This document shows, piece by piece, positions 44,120 through 52,656 of a stretch of 64,000 nucleotides of DNA. The DNA lies in the NCBI GenBank assembly GCA_003576845.1, contig QEVJ01000011.1, positions 1 to 64,000 of the forward strand. The letters run 5' to 3'. The notes under the pieces are model-generated. The model did no database searches and was not told the DNA's origin. It saw nothing but the letters and a program-made list of their open reading frames with translations. The translations under genes and the position numbers were made by a program. Position 1 is the first letter of the stretch. Every line of letters starts with the position of its first letter. Source of the stretch: Planctomycetota bacterium. Lineage in GTDB: Bacteria; Planctomycetota; Planctomycetia; Pirellulales; PLA5.

Positions 44120-44341
44120 TTACCGCTCGCGGTAGGTGATGCGCCCCTTGGTGAGGTCGTAGGGCGACAACTCGACCCGCACCTTATCCCCCGGGACGAT
44201 GCGGATGAAATGCTTGCGCATGCGACCCGCGACGTGGGCCAGAACTTCGTGGCCCCCTTCGATTTCGACGCGGAATCGCGTGTTCGCAAGTGCTTGCGTG
44301 ACCACGCCCTCGACTTCGAGAGCTTCTTCCTTCTGCGCCAT
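44120..44341 (-). CDS. infA: translation initiation factor IF-1
   Basis: 73 aa from the ATG at 44341 ([20 protein letters not shown]), the standard length. A single OB-fold domain: [40 protein letters not shown] and [15 protein letters not shown]-1 fills the A site of the 30S subunit during initiation. It stands alone here, with aldose epimerase divergent upstream and no ribosomal protein genes next to it. Confidence 0.96.
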   Translation of the reverse strand: MAQKEEALEVEGVVTQALANTRFRVEIEGGHEVLAHVAGRMRKHFIRIVPGDKVRVELSPYDLTKGRITYRER

Positions 44342-44620
44342 AAACGGCTCCCCGGCGACCTTGTTCCTGGACGCGACAATGCCCGGCCGAGAAACGACGG
44401 CCAACGAGGGCAGCGCCAGGCAGGACCGATTGCACCCGCCGCCGGACGGCAATCGCTCCAGATAATACGACCCACAATAGCATACCACACGGCGCAACCG
44501 AGTCCAGGCGAACGAAAAAACTCACGGCCCGCGGCCACCGATACGGAGCGAACGACCGCACCGAGGGGTTCGGCGGGGAGATGACCGGGAAAATGCGCGG
44601 TCGCCACTGGCCGGATCGCG
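44342..44620. other. divergent spacer between infA and galM-like gene (first part)
   Basis: Together with the next 140 bases this is a 423-bp divergent spacer. No gene is seen. An AT-containing stretch near 44460-44490 probably holds the infA promoter, but I could not fix -10 and -35 boxes with confidence. Confidence 0.4.
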
Positions 44621-44659
44621 TCTAAACGCCGGGTCTAAATGCCGCGTCTAAATGCCGTA
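44621..44659 (+). repeat. 13-bp tandem repeat, three copies
   Basis: TCTAAACGCCGGG, TCTAAATGCCGCG and TCTAAATGCCGTA follow one another without gaps. They end 11 bases before the -35 box of the aldose epimerase promoter. Confidence 0.85.
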
Positions 44660-44669
44660 ACCGACACAT

Positions 44670-44698
44670 TTTACATTTCCCGCCCGGTGAACTAGATT
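44670..44698 (+). promoter_or_regulatory. sigma-70-type promoter for the aldose epimerase gene
   Basis: TTTACA (44670-44675) and TAGATT (44693-44698) are 17 bases apart, and the -10 is 66 bases before the ATG. The 13-bp tandem repeats just upstream could be regulator sites. Confidence 0.5.
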
Positions 44699-44764
44699 GG
44701 GCATTCGTCCGGAAGCTGCAATGCGCCGGAACCTGCCGTGTCATTCACCTGCGGAGACTAGATC

Positions 44765-45934
44765 ATGCGTCCTGGAACCACCCGATTCGGCGGCCTGGCC
44801 TTGGCGGTCGCGGCGACGCTGCTCGCCGGCGATGCCGAAGCTGGCCCGCTGCGCAAGATTCGCAAAAGGAGCAATCTCACCGTGTCCGTCACGCAACAGT
44901 CGTTCGGCAAGACCCAAGCCGGCCAAGAGATTTCCGAGTGGACCCTGACGAACGGCTCGGGCGTCGAGGTGCGGGTGATCAACTTCGGGGCGCTGGTCAC
45001 CTCGGTGAGAACGCCCGACCGCGAGGGGAAACTCGGCGAGATCACCCTCGGCTTCGACAACTTTGCCGGTTGGGAAAAGAATCCGCCGTATTTCGGCGTG
45101 ACGGCGGGCCGCTTCTGCAATCGGATCGCCGGCGGCAAGTTCACCATCGACGGCGTCGAATACAAGCTCGCCACGAATAACGGCCCGAACCACTTGCACG
45201 GCGGCATCGTCGGCTTCAATAAGCGCGTCTGGACCCCGGCCGGCACGAAGCAATCGAGCGACGCGGCCAGCGTGGCGTTCAAGTATCAGAGCAAAGACGG
45301 CGAGGAAGGCTATCCGGGCAACCTCGACGTGCTCGTGACGTATACGCTGACCGACGCCGACGAGTTGCGGATCGACTACGAAGCCAAGACCGATAAGGCG
45401 ACGCACGTCAATCTGACGAACCATGCGTATTGGAATCTCGCCGGCCGCGGCAGCGGCGACGTGCTCGGCCATGAAATTACGATCAATGCCGACCGCTACT
45501 TGCCGGTCGACGACACGGCAATTCCGACGGGCGAGTTGGCGCCGGTTAAGAACACGCCGATGGACCTCACGAAGCCGCAGAAGATCGGCGCGAAGATCAA
45601 GGAAGTCGTGGGCGGCGGCGGCGGTTACGACCACTGCTACGCCCTCAATCGCACGGACGCCGACAAGGGCAAGCTCGTCCTTGCCGCCCGCGTCCACGAA
45701 CCAAAGTCGGGCCGGATGCTCGAAATCACGACCACGGAGCCGGGCGTCCAGTTCTACACCGGCAACTTCCTCGACGGCACGCCCGACAACGCCGGCAACA
45801 AGCAGCATTGGGGCTTCTGCCTGGAAACGCAACACTTTCCCGATGCGCCGAACAAGCCGGAATTCAAATCGACGCTGTTAAAACCGGGCGAGACGTTTAG
45901 GTCGTCGACGGTGCATGTGTTTTCGGTGAAGTAG
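44765..45934 (+). CDS. exported aldose 1-epimerase
   Basis: 389 aa, with GGAG 8 bases before the ATG at 44765. Unlike the cytosolic GalM of E. coli it begins with a signal peptide (MRPGTTRFGGLALAVAATLL, cleavage near AEA). The galactose mutarotase fold shows ISEWTLTNGSGVEVRVINFG, GVTAGRFCNRIAGGKFTIDG, the catalytic-histidine segments NNGPNHLHGG and LTNHAYWNLAG, and the end region GVQFYTGNFLDG with the likely Glu base in FCLETQHFPDAPN. It interconverts alpha and beta anomers of sugars, here probably in the periplasm. Confidence 0.93.
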   Translation: MRPGTTRFGGLALAVAATLLAGDAEAGPLRKIRKRSNLTVSVTQQSFGKTQAGQEISEWTLTNGSGVEVRVINFGALVTSVRTPDREGKLGEITLGFDNFAGWEKNPPYFGVTAGRFCNRIAGGKFTIDGVEYKLATNNGPNHLHGGIVGFNKRVWTPAGTKQSSDAASVAFKYQSKDGEEGYPGNLDVLVTYTLTDADELRIDYEAKTDKATHVNLTNHAYWNLAGRGSGDVLGHEITINADRYLPVDDTAIPTGELAPVKNTPMDLTKPQKIGAKIKEVVGGGGGYDHCYALNRTDADKGKLVLAARVHEPKSGRMLEITTTEPGVQFYTGNFLDGTPDNAGNKQHWGFCLETQHFPDAPNKPEFKSTLLKPGETFRSSTVHVFSVK

Positions 45935-46043
45935 CGCCGCCACGGTGCCGGTTCGCTCTTTGCTCGCAGTGCCACTCGCTGGAGTTGTGAACTTCTGTGC
46001 CACGAAGTAGAACGCTTCCTCTCAGAATCTTTCCGACGATGCC

Positions 46044-46412
46044 ATGGAAACCTTCTGTGACGACCCAAGAATCTTCGGCTTCTGGCAATCGGAGGACATC
46101 AACGGCGTTCCCCAAGACCCAATGTGGGCCGTCCACGAATTCCGCCGCGATGGAACCGTGATCAGGGCAACGGTGTGGATCGAGAACGGCAAGGTCGAGC
46201 GTTTTGTCGACGAAACCGACGATTTCACGTTCTTGAAAGGGCAACTGCGACGTGGTCGCCGCAACCAAGTGGGAGTTCTGGAAACCGACTACCAAGACCA
46301 GCCGCTTCGCTTCGTGAACGGCGAAATCCAATTCGACTATGAGGATTCGCCAGGCGTCGCGACATGGATAAGAATCGAGTCAGTCGAAGCCGTCGACCGC
46401 AAACGCCGCTAA
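46044..46412 (+). CDS. hypothetical protein, 122 aa
   Basis: Starts METFCDDPRIFGFWQSEDIN with no signal peptide. Compact beta-type sequence (WAVHEFRRDGTVIRATVWIE, FTFLKGQLRRGRRNQVGVLE, GVATWIRIESVEAVDRKRR). The opening IFGFWQSE and mention of a strand-rich body recall small lipocalin-like proteins, but I do not recognise the family. GC content is slightly lower than its neighbours, and it borders the palindrome cluster, so it may be accessory. Confidence 0.55.
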   Translation: METFCDDPRIFGFWQSEDINGVPQDPMWAVHEFRRDGTVIRATVWIENGKVERFVDETDDFTFLKGQLRRGRRNQVGVLETDYQDQPLRFVNGEIQFDYEDSPGVATWIRIESVEAVDRKRR

Positions 46413-46550
46413 CCCTTCTTGCGCATTGAAGACCGTGACTCCTGCTTTTCCGTCGCGTCACCATTGCAGCATGTGCGTGAAAACAGGCGGAGAAACGGCG
46501 TTTGGGCGAACCGACGAGCGTTAACTGCGTTAACTGCGTTGAGCGCCGCC

Positions 46551-47067
46551 CGCCCGGCATTCATTGCCCACGGACTTCGCTTGGCTCGCGGCCGGGTGGC
46601 ACTGACGCCGACGTTGCCGTGAATCTCCGCCGCCATTATCGTGGGGTGGCACTGGCTCGGCCAGTGCTGGGGTGGGGACGGACTCGGCGAGCACGTTGGC
46701 CCAGTCCCTTGACTTCGCAGCGCCGTGTGGTCGGCCAATGACGCATCGCAAGACGATCCGTCACTTTCGCAGGTGGCACTGGTGGCTTTACCCACCAGTG
46801 CAGGGTCTAGGACGCGCTCTCCATTCTCGTGCGCCCGGTCCCGTTATTGCCCAATGCGCTCGGGCCGAAAGACATCGCTTCACCTGTCGCGCATGGCAAG
46901 CACGAACAATCATCGAGAACGGAAAGCCAGTCCGGGCCGCCGCACTGGTGGGTGAAGCCACCAGTGCCACCCCACGAGGAATCGACACGGCACGCAGCGA
47001 GCATTAGCCACGATCGGCGCCACCCGCCGGGCATTCATTGCCCATCGACTTGGATTGGCTCGCCGGC
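46551..47067. repeat. cluster of palindromic and direct repeats
   Basis: Three hairpins share the core GCACTGG/CCAGTGC: 46649-46667 (8-bp stem, 3-base loop), 46776-46801 (10-bp stem) and 46942-46967 (10-bp stem, 6-base loop). A 43-bp direct repeat beginning CGCC and containing GGCATTCATTGCCCA occurs at 46551-46593 and 47025-47067 (about 83% identical). No gene is seen between 46413 and 47003; the second direct copy forms the 3' end of the small gene at 47004. Confidence 0.8.
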
Positions 47068-47219
47068 TTTGCCTGCCATACCGGCCGACCGGACGCAAGC
47101 TGGCGGCGAGCGGCGTCTTCGGCGATCGCGGCGATGTTTCCGCCAAAGCGCTCGGATATCTCGCGCCGAATCCGGTGGATTTCTTCGATGGGCGTTTCCG
47201 GTTCTGGCTTATGAATCAT
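47004..47219 (-). CDS. probable antitoxin partner of the PIN toxin
   Basis: 71 aa from the ATG at 47219, which overlaps the end of the PIN gene by 11 bases, so translation is coupled. The N-terminal 50 residues (MIHKPEPETPIEEIHRIRRE, ISERFGGNIAAIAEDAARRQ) are a helical pattern seen in small proteins that accompany PIN toxins. The last 20 or so residues are encoded by the 43-bp direct repeat copy and are probably not conserved, so the repeat appears to have replaced the native 3' end. Function inferred from position. Confidence 0.6.
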   Translation of the reverse strand: MIHKPEPETPIEEIHRIRREISERFGGNIAAIAEDAARRQLASGRPVWQAKPASQSKSMGNECPAGGADRG

Positions 47220-47685
47220 CGCCAAGCAACTCCTCGGGCGTGCAAATGATCGGGATCGGAATGCCAGCTTCCATTAGGAATTCGTGAATGCGGGGCAGTA
47301 TCCTGGCGTTCGCGATGTGCCGGCAGTTCCACGTCAGTAGGTAGTTTACGCGGTGATGCACCACAGCGGCGATGTGCAACGCATCGACCTGTGCATTTGC
47401 CGGCAAGATCGCCCGCGACAGGATCCTTTCGGCAATTTGGATTATTTCGGGAGCGTTGGACAGGATCGGAATGCCGTCCAGGAATCGTATTCGCTCGGCG
47501 GCAAGGTCTGGATCGCCGGCAGAGATTTCGTCAATCACGTACTGCGAAACGACCAAATCATAATTGAACCGCTCGGTGTCCCACCATTTTTGAGTCAGTA
47601 ACTGATGCGCCGCCGTGACAAGATGGGAACTCGTGCGTTGCTGCAGGTAACTTACCACGGATGTTTCGATGTAAACGCTATCCAT
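47209..47685 (-). CDS. PIN domain protein, VapC-like toxin
   Basis: 158 aa from the ATG at 47685 (MDSVYIETSVVSYLQQR); an in-frame start at 47703 is less typical. The PIN fold is indicated by the N-terminal Asp, the central NYDLVVSQYVIDEISAGD with Asp/Glu, and the late DALHIAAVVHHRVNYLLTWN with an Asp at the expected metal-ligand place and NCRHIAN. Family members are ribonucleases that stop growth until neutralised by an antitoxin. The toxin gene comes first and the antitoxin second, the reverse of the common vapBC order. Substrate RNA unknown. Confidence 0.8.
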   Translation of the reverse strand: MDSVYIETSVVSYLQQRTSSHLVTAAHQLLTQKWWDTERFNYDLVVSQYVIDEISAGDPDLAAERIRFLDGIPILSNAPEIIQIAERILSRAILPANAQVDALHIAAVVHHRVNYLLTWNCRHIANARILPRIHEFLMEAGIPIPIICTPEELLGDDS

Positions 47686-47981
47686 GTATTTGAGGCCGAC
47701 CACCGCCGAGCCGGAAAAGCTGGGTTTTCAGGGGCGCCGCTCCGCCTATGATTCTACGCGGGCCGCGCAGAAGCCGCCATCCGCTGATTTGCCTGGCTGC
47801 GTCAAACGGCGTTCGATCGAGTGGCCAGGGTGCCACATTGTCGAAAAAACGTGCTTCGCTGGCGAAACCTTGCGGCCCGGTCGGCGCACCAATCTTTGCG
47901 CCGTCGCGGTATAATGCCTGTGGGGTTTTAGGGTCCCGACGCGGCCGTTTTCCGCTGCGGCCTTTTCAGAAGGAATCTGCC

Positions 47982-49085
47982 ATGTCGCGAGCCTTGTTTT
48001 CTCGCCGGACGCTGCTTGCCGCTGGCCCTTTGGCTCTGGCGCCGCTGTCGTATTGGACTTCGCGTCTGGCCGCCGCTCCGGACGACGCCGTGCCGCCCAA
48101 GCCGAGCGATGCCGAGCTAACCGGCGACGAGATTACCGTCGCCTCGAAGGCCGCCATGAAGCGGGCGACCGATTTCCTGCTCCGCACGTTCAACAGCGAC
48201 GACGGCTGCGGGACCGACATCCGCCACCCCAGCGACATCGGCTGCTCGGCGATGGTCGGCCTCGCGCTGCTCGCCCAGGGGCATACCGTCATCGAGGGCG
48301 AACTGTACCAGCGGGTCGATCGCGTCCTGCGATACATGCTCCGCACGGTCAACCAGATGCCGGCCAACAACATCACGAGCCAGTTCGGCACGCAGTTGCA
48401 GAACAAGATCGGCGTGCAGGCCCACACGTTCTTCGCCACGCTGTTCTTGAGCCAGGTGATCGGCGAGGACTCGGACGAAGAAAACCGCGTTCGCCGGGCG
48501 CTCAAGCGGCTCGTCGACGTGATCGCCCGGCAGCAGACCCACGACGGGCACTGGGGCCAGGAAAGCTGGGCCCCGATGCTCGGTACCGTGATGGGCTGGG
48601 TCGCGCTCCGCGGGGCGCACTACGCCGGCTTCCGCGTCGCCGCGTCCGCCGAAAAGACCGCCGACCATATCATCAAGTCGATGACCACCGAGCTCAATCG
48701 GCATCAGCAAAGTTGGATGCACCAGCTTTACAAGAACGCGACCGGCGTCCGCGTGCTCTACGCGTCGAAGCGCGACGACGAGGCGATCGCCCGCAAGGCG
48801 TTCGAGAGCGTGCTCGCGCTCATCAAGGGGAGCGATTCGCCGTTTTCGCAGGCCGGCGGCGAAGAGTTCCTCTCGTTCCACCTCATCACCGAAACGATGC
48901 TCCAGAAAGGCGGCGCGGATTGGAAAACGTGGTATCCGCTCGTGCGCGACAAGCTGCTCGCCGTTCAGAACAGCGACGGCAGTTGGACAGGGCACCACTG
49001 CATCACGAGCCGGACATTCTGCACGGCGGCGGCAACGCTCGTCCTCGCCGCGCCCAATCGGTTTCTGCCGATCTCGCAGCAGTAG
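47982..49085 (+). CDS. exported prenyltransferase/squalene oxidase repeat protein
   Basis: 367 aa from the ATG at 47982, with GAAGGA 8 bases upstream; the frame open from 47748 has no ribosome site. The Tat-like signal is MSRALFSRRTLLAAGPLALA. The mature protein is all-helical with repeats seen in terpenoid-cyclase-like toroids: ATDFLLRTFNSDDGCGTDIR, VDVIARQQTHDGHWGQESWA, VRDKLLAVQNSDGSWTGHHC. Its QxxDGxW motifs are of the QW type. Catalytic DxDD is not evident, so this is probably a fold relative and not a cyclase. Convergent with the lactonase gene. Confidence 0.8.
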   Translation: MSRALFSRRTLLAAGPLALAPLSYWTSRLAAAPDDAVPPKPSDAELTGDEITVASKAAMKRATDFLLRTFNSDDGCGTDIRHPSDIGCSAMVGLALLAQGHTVIEGELYQRVDRVLRYMLRTVNQMPANNITSQFGTQLQNKIGVQAHTFFATLFLSQVIGEDSDEENRVRRALKRLVDVIARQQTHDGHWGQESWAPMLGTVMGWVALRGAHYAGFRVAASAEKTADHIIKSMTTELNRHQQSWMHQLYKNATGVRVLYASKRDDEAIARKAFESVLALIKGSDSPFSQAGGEEFLSFHLITETMLQKGGADWKTWYPLVRDKLLAVQNSDGSWTGHHCITSRTFCTAAATLVLAAPNRFLPISQQ

Positions 49086-49106
49086 TGTGCGTCGCGAGTT
49101 CGCGTC

Positions 49107-50270
49107 TCATTCCGCCACGAACTGGATGCACACGGGCGAAGGACATTCGACGAGATCGCCGACGGGTTTGAGCTTGCCGCTGTCCTGGTTGATGCTGAAC
49201 ACCGCGATCGTGTCGCTCGATTGGTTTTCGGCGAGCAGCCACTTGCCGGTCGGGTCGATAGCGAAGTTTCTGGGCGTCTTGCCGCGGGTCGACTGGTTTT
49301 CTACGTAGGTGAGCGTGCCTCTTGCCGGGTCGATGGCGTAGACGACGATCGTGTCGTGCCCGCGGTTCGAGCCGTAGAGGAACTTGCCCGACAGATGGAC
49401 GTGGACGTCGGCCGTGCTCCAACCGTTTTGATACGTTTCGTCGGGCCGCAGTGTGCTGAGCGTCTGTAGCTCCTTGAGCGTGCCTTTGTCGGCGTCGTAG
49501 GCGAGGGCCGTCATCGTGCAGTTGATCTCGTTGATCGCGTAGGCGAACTTGCCGCTGGGGTGAAACGCAAAATGCCGCGGGCCGGCGCCGGGCTTCATCT
49601 TCGTATGCGGCGGGTCGTTTGCCGTGAGCGATCCGCTGTCCGCGTCGAACTTGTAAACGAGCAACTGGTCGAGACCAAGATCGGCGGCGACTGCGAACTT
49701 GTTCGCTGCGTCGAGGTTGATCGAATGGGCGTGCGGTTCCTTTTGCCGCGCGGGATTGACGCTGGAACCGGTGTGTTTGATGTCGGCGGTCATTTTGCCG
49801 AGCTTGCCGTCGCCGCCGATGGCAATGGCCGCCACGGTTCCGCCGCCATAGTTGGCCACGAGCACGTATTTGCCGAGCTTGTCGACGGTCAGGTGACACG
49901 GACCCGCGCTGCCGCTGGGCGATTCATTGAGCTTTGTCAGCTTGCCGGTGGCTTTGTCGATGGCGAGCGCCGCGACACCGCCGGTTTTCTTGCCGTCAAA
50001 GTTGTCGATCTCGCTCACGGCGTAGACGTACTTGCCGGTCGGATGCACGGCGAGGAACGAGGGGCTTTTCAACTCGGCGGCGAGGCCGAGCGATTCGAGC
50101 TTGCCCCCCGTCGCCGCGTCGAAGCGAAAGGCGTAGATGCCCTGGCTCTTGCCGCCGGTGTAGGTACCGACGTACATGAGGTACGACGACGGCGCGGCGA
50201 TTGCGGTGTTGGCGGCGGTTGCGGCCGCGAGCGACAAAAGTCCGACGGCGATAAGGCGGGTGACGTTCAT
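49107..50270 (-). CDS. exported 6-phosphogluconolactonase-type beta-propeller (lactonase family)
   Basis: 387 aa from the ATG at 50270 (MNVTRLIAVGLLSLAAATAA), a clean signal peptide; upstream in-frame codons to 50543 read through the Gfo/Idh gene antisense. The seven-bladed propeller of the YbhE/lactonase family is plain: YVGTYTGGKSQGIYAFRFD, FLAVHPTGKYVYAVSEIDN, EPHAHSINLDAANKFAVAAD, RHFAFHPSGKFAYAINEI, RNFAIDPTGKWLLAENQSS. The cytosolic enzyme opens 6-phosphogluconolactone; exported members like this probably act on other lactones. Convergent with the squalene-cyclase-like gene. Confidence 0.9.
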   Translation of the reverse strand: MNVTRLIAVGLLSLAAATAANTAIAAPSSYLMYVGTYTGGKSQGIYAFRFDAATGGKLESLGLAAELKSPSFLAVHPTGKYVYAVSEIDNFDGKKTGGVAALAIDKATGKLTKLNESPSGSAGPCHLTVDKLGKYVLVANYGGGTVAAIAIGGDGKLGKMTADIKHTGSSVNPARQKEPHAHSINLDAANKFAVAADLGLDQLLVYKFDADSGSLTANDPPHTKMKPGAGPRHFAFHPSGKFAYAINEINCTMTALAYDADKGTLKELQTLSTLRPDETYQNGWSTADVHVHLSGKFLYGSNRGHDTIVVYAIDPARGTLTYVENQSTRGKTPRNFAIDPTGKWLLAENQSSDTIAVFSINQDSGKLKPVGDLVECPSPVCIQFVAE

Positions 50271-50379
50271 GGCAGATTGTTTCGTGAGGGTGGAAGTTGG
50301 GCTAACATAAGAGGCATACATCGGCGTTCCAAGTTTAGACCGATTCCAACCCCGTTCGCAATCCTGGCGGAGGATCATC

Positions 50380-51747
50380 ATGGCCCGCAATTCGCGTTCG
50401 CAAGCCGTCTCGCGTCGCAAGTTTCTCCAGACGAGCGTGGCCGTGGCCGCGGTGCCCACGATTATTTCGGCGCGGGCCATCGGCCGCGAGAATGCCGTCG
50501 CCGCCAGCGAGCGGGTGACGATCGGCATCATCGGCACGGGCAATCAGGGCCACAACGATATTCGCTCGTTCCTCGGCGACAACCGCGTGCAGATCGTCGC
50601 CGTGTGCGACGTGAACCGCGAGAGCGCGGGCTATTGGAACGGCGGCGTCGCGGGCCGCGAACCGGCCAAGCGGCTCGTCGAAGGGCATTACGCCAAGAAC
50701 AAACCGAGCGGCGAGTACAAAGGTTGCGATACGTACGTCGATTTCCGCGACGTTCTCGCCCGCAAGGACATCGACGCGGTCGAGGTCTGCACGCCCGACC
50801 ATTGGCACGCGATCCCGGTCATCGAAGCGTGCAAGGCCGGCAAAGACGTCTACTGCCAAAAGCCGCTGTCGCTCACGATCGCCGAGGGCCGCGCGATGTG
50901 CAACGCGGTGAAGAAGCACGAACGCATCTTTCAGACCGGCAGCCAACAGCGGAGCGATCGGAACTTTCGCCGGGCGTGCGAACTGGTGCTCAACGGACGG
51001 ATCGGCAAGCTGCACACGGTCCGCGTCGGATTGCCTGGCGGCCGGCCCGACCTCGGCAAGACGGGCGATCGTAAGAAGCCCGAAAAGGTCCCGGAAGGTT
51101 TCGACTACGACCGTTGGCTCGGTCCTGCGCCGGAGGCGCCGTATGCCCCCGCGCGGTGCCACGTGAACTTTCGCTGGATTTACGACTACTCCGGCGGGCA
51201 GGTGACGGACTGGGGCGGGCATCACCCCGACTGCGCCCAGTGGGGCATGGGCACGGAGCTTACCGGCCCGATCGAGATTCGCGCCGCCAAGGGCGAGTTC
51301 CCGAAGGACGAGCTGTGGAACACGGCCACCGAGTTCCATTTCGAGGCGATTTACAAGAGCGGCGTGAAGATGATCGTCTCGAACCGCGAGAAGATGGGCG
51401 TTCGCTTCGAGGGGAGCGACGGCTGGGTCACGGCGGATCGCGGCCGCCACGACGCGCTCGACAAGAAGATTCTCGACTCGAAGATCGGCGAAAGCGAGAT
51501 TCACTTGTACGAAAGCAACGACCATTTCCGCAACTTCATCGACGGCGTGCTCGCGCGGAAAGAATGCGTCGCGCCGTGCGAGGTGGCCCACCGCTCGATT
51601 ACGATTTGCCACCTGGGCAACATCGCCATGCGGCTGGGTCGCGAGTCGCTCAAGTGGAACCCCGAGAAGGAAGAGATCGTCGACGACGCCGAGGCGGCGA
51701 AGTGGCTGAGTCGGGAGTATCGAGCGCCGTGGAAGTTGGAGGCGTGA
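50380..51747 (+). CDS. Gfo/Idh/MocA family oxidoreductase, Tat-exported
   Basis: 455 aa, with GGAGGA 8 bases before the ATG at 50380. The Tat signal MARNSRSQAVSRRKFLQTSV has the SRRKFLQ twin-arginine motif. The Rossmann fold follows (VTIGIIGTGNQGHNDIRSFL), with YVDFRDVLARKDIDAVEVCT, the EKP-like motif in the form CQKPLSLTIAEGRAM, and the C-terminal half WIYDYSGGQVTDWGGHHPDC with the family His. It is an NAD(P)-dependent dehydrogenase probably folded with its cofactor before export. The substrate is likely a sugar or polyol. Its 3' end is copied in part in the repeat just after it. Confidence 0.92.
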   Translation: MARNSRSQAVSRRKFLQTSVAVAAVPTIISARAIGRENAVAASERVTIGIIGTGNQGHNDIRSFLGDNRVQIVAVCDVNRESAGYWNGGVAGREPAKRLVEGHYAKNKPSGEYKGCDTYVDFRDVLARKDIDAVEVCTPDHWHAIPVIEACKAGKDVYCQKPLSLTIAEGRAMCNAVKKHERIFQTGSQQRSDRNFRRACELVLNGRIGKLHTVRVGLPGGRPDLGKTGDRKKPEKVPEGFDYDRWLGPAPEAPYAPARCHVNFRWIYDYSGGQVTDWGGHHPDCAQWGMGTELTGPIEIRAAKGEFPKDELWNTATEFHFEAIYKSGVKMIVSNREKMGVRFEGSDGWVTADRGRHDALDKKILDSKIGESEIHLYESNDHFRNFIDGVLARKECVAPCEVAHRSITICHLGNIAMRLGRESLKWNPEKEEIVDDAEAAKWLSREYRAPWKLEA

Positions 51748-51751
51748 GCGC

Positions 51752-51812
51752 GGGATGCGGGAAACCTAACGGTCGGACACGTGCCACGGTCGGGAGACCG
51801 CGACACAACGGG
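51752..51812 (+). repeat. 61-bp dispersed repeat, copy A
   Basis: The element includes GGTCGGGAGACCGCGACAC and is related, in inverted orientation, to 52550-52610 (49 of 61 positions equal by my alignment). It lies just after the Gfo/Idh gene. At 51813-51845 a 30-bp piece resembling the end of that gene (GCGGCGAAGTGGCTGA...) is repeated. Confidence 0.8.
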
Positions 51813-51919
51813 AGCGGCGAAGTGGCTGAATCGGGAGTGTCGGACGACACGGGCATTGAAAGATTTATGATGTAACGGGCGGCAAGTCGCCGCGCCGTTT
51901 GAATTGCGCGACATATTCT

Positions 51920-52528
51920 ATGAAAGCGCTGTTGATTCTAGGTCTCGGCTTAATCTGCTTCGCAGGTTGCCAGCATCGCCGACCACGGATTCCCGACCAC
52001 CTTCCGGTGCCGGAGAACGTCTATTATGCAAGGGAGACGCGGCAAATCCGCCTCGAGATCGATGGTCGGCAATTCAAACCAACAGTCGACCTTGAAAAGG
52101 ATGTTATTGCCCGTGACTATTACGGGGTTACCGTCATCGTAATAGTCGGTGACGGGAGGCCTCGCGCGGCTGTAATCGAAACAAAGGACGGGCGAATCGG
52201 GACCTTCGGAGCCTATGCCGAAGAGACATGGGACACCGCATGGTCGAACATCTGCGACGGCAACATCGACGCGCGGGTTCCTATCGGTTCCGACATCCGC
52301 AGGTACTTGTTTCTAATTCGATATGGCAGGGTTGGCGAAATCGACGGCGAGCGGCATGTATTCGAAATGGAAGCATCCGATCTGCCGGATTCGCCGGACG
52401 AATTCGTCCGAGTGGCGAAGTTCAGCGAGTTGCCAAGATTCGAAGATCGACACGATCGCGAAACGATCAAGGTCAGTGAAATTGCTGCGAAGGCCTATGC
52501 GAAGGAACTAAGGAAGCTGCTGGACTGA
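51920..52528 (+). CDS. hypothetical lipoprotein, 202 aa
   Basis: From the ATG at 51920 it has a lipoprotein signal MKALLILGLGLICFAGCQHR with a lipobox-like FAGC, so Cys17 is probably lipidated. The mature part is mostly strands (YYARETRQIRLEIDGRQFKP, YYGVTVIVIVGDGRPRAAVI, YLFLIRYGRVGEIDGERHVF) followed by a charged helix. I do not recognise the family. GC content and codon use look lower than the neighbours, and the gene is bracketed by the inverted 61-bp repeats, hinting at acquisition as a unit. Confidence 0.7.
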   Translation: MKALLILGLGLICFAGCQHRRPRIPDHLPVPENVYYARETRQIRLEIDGRQFKPTVDLEKDVIARDYYGVTVIVIVGDGRPRAAVIETKDGRIGTFGAYAEETWDTAWSNICDGNIDARVPIGSDIRRYLFLIRYGRVGEIDGERHVFEMEASDLPDSPDEFVRVAKFSELPRFEDRHDRETIKVSEIAAKAYAKELRKLLD

Positions 52529-52549
52529 AGTGCATTGCGAGGTACTAAC

Positions 52550-52610
52550 CCCGTCGTGTCGTGGTCTCCCGACCTCGGCACTTGCTAGGCCGTCAGGTCT
52601 CCCGCATTCC
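52550..52610 (-). repeat. 61-bp dispersed repeat, copy B (inverted)
   Basis: Reverse complement of this segment contains GGTCGGGAGACCACGACAC and aligns over its full length to copy A at 51752-51812 with 12 mismatches. The two copies flank the lipoprotein gene at 51920. Confidence 0.8.
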
Positions 52611-52656
52611 ACGGGGTATTGCCGACAATCGACGCAACGAAACTGGATAAAGTCTG

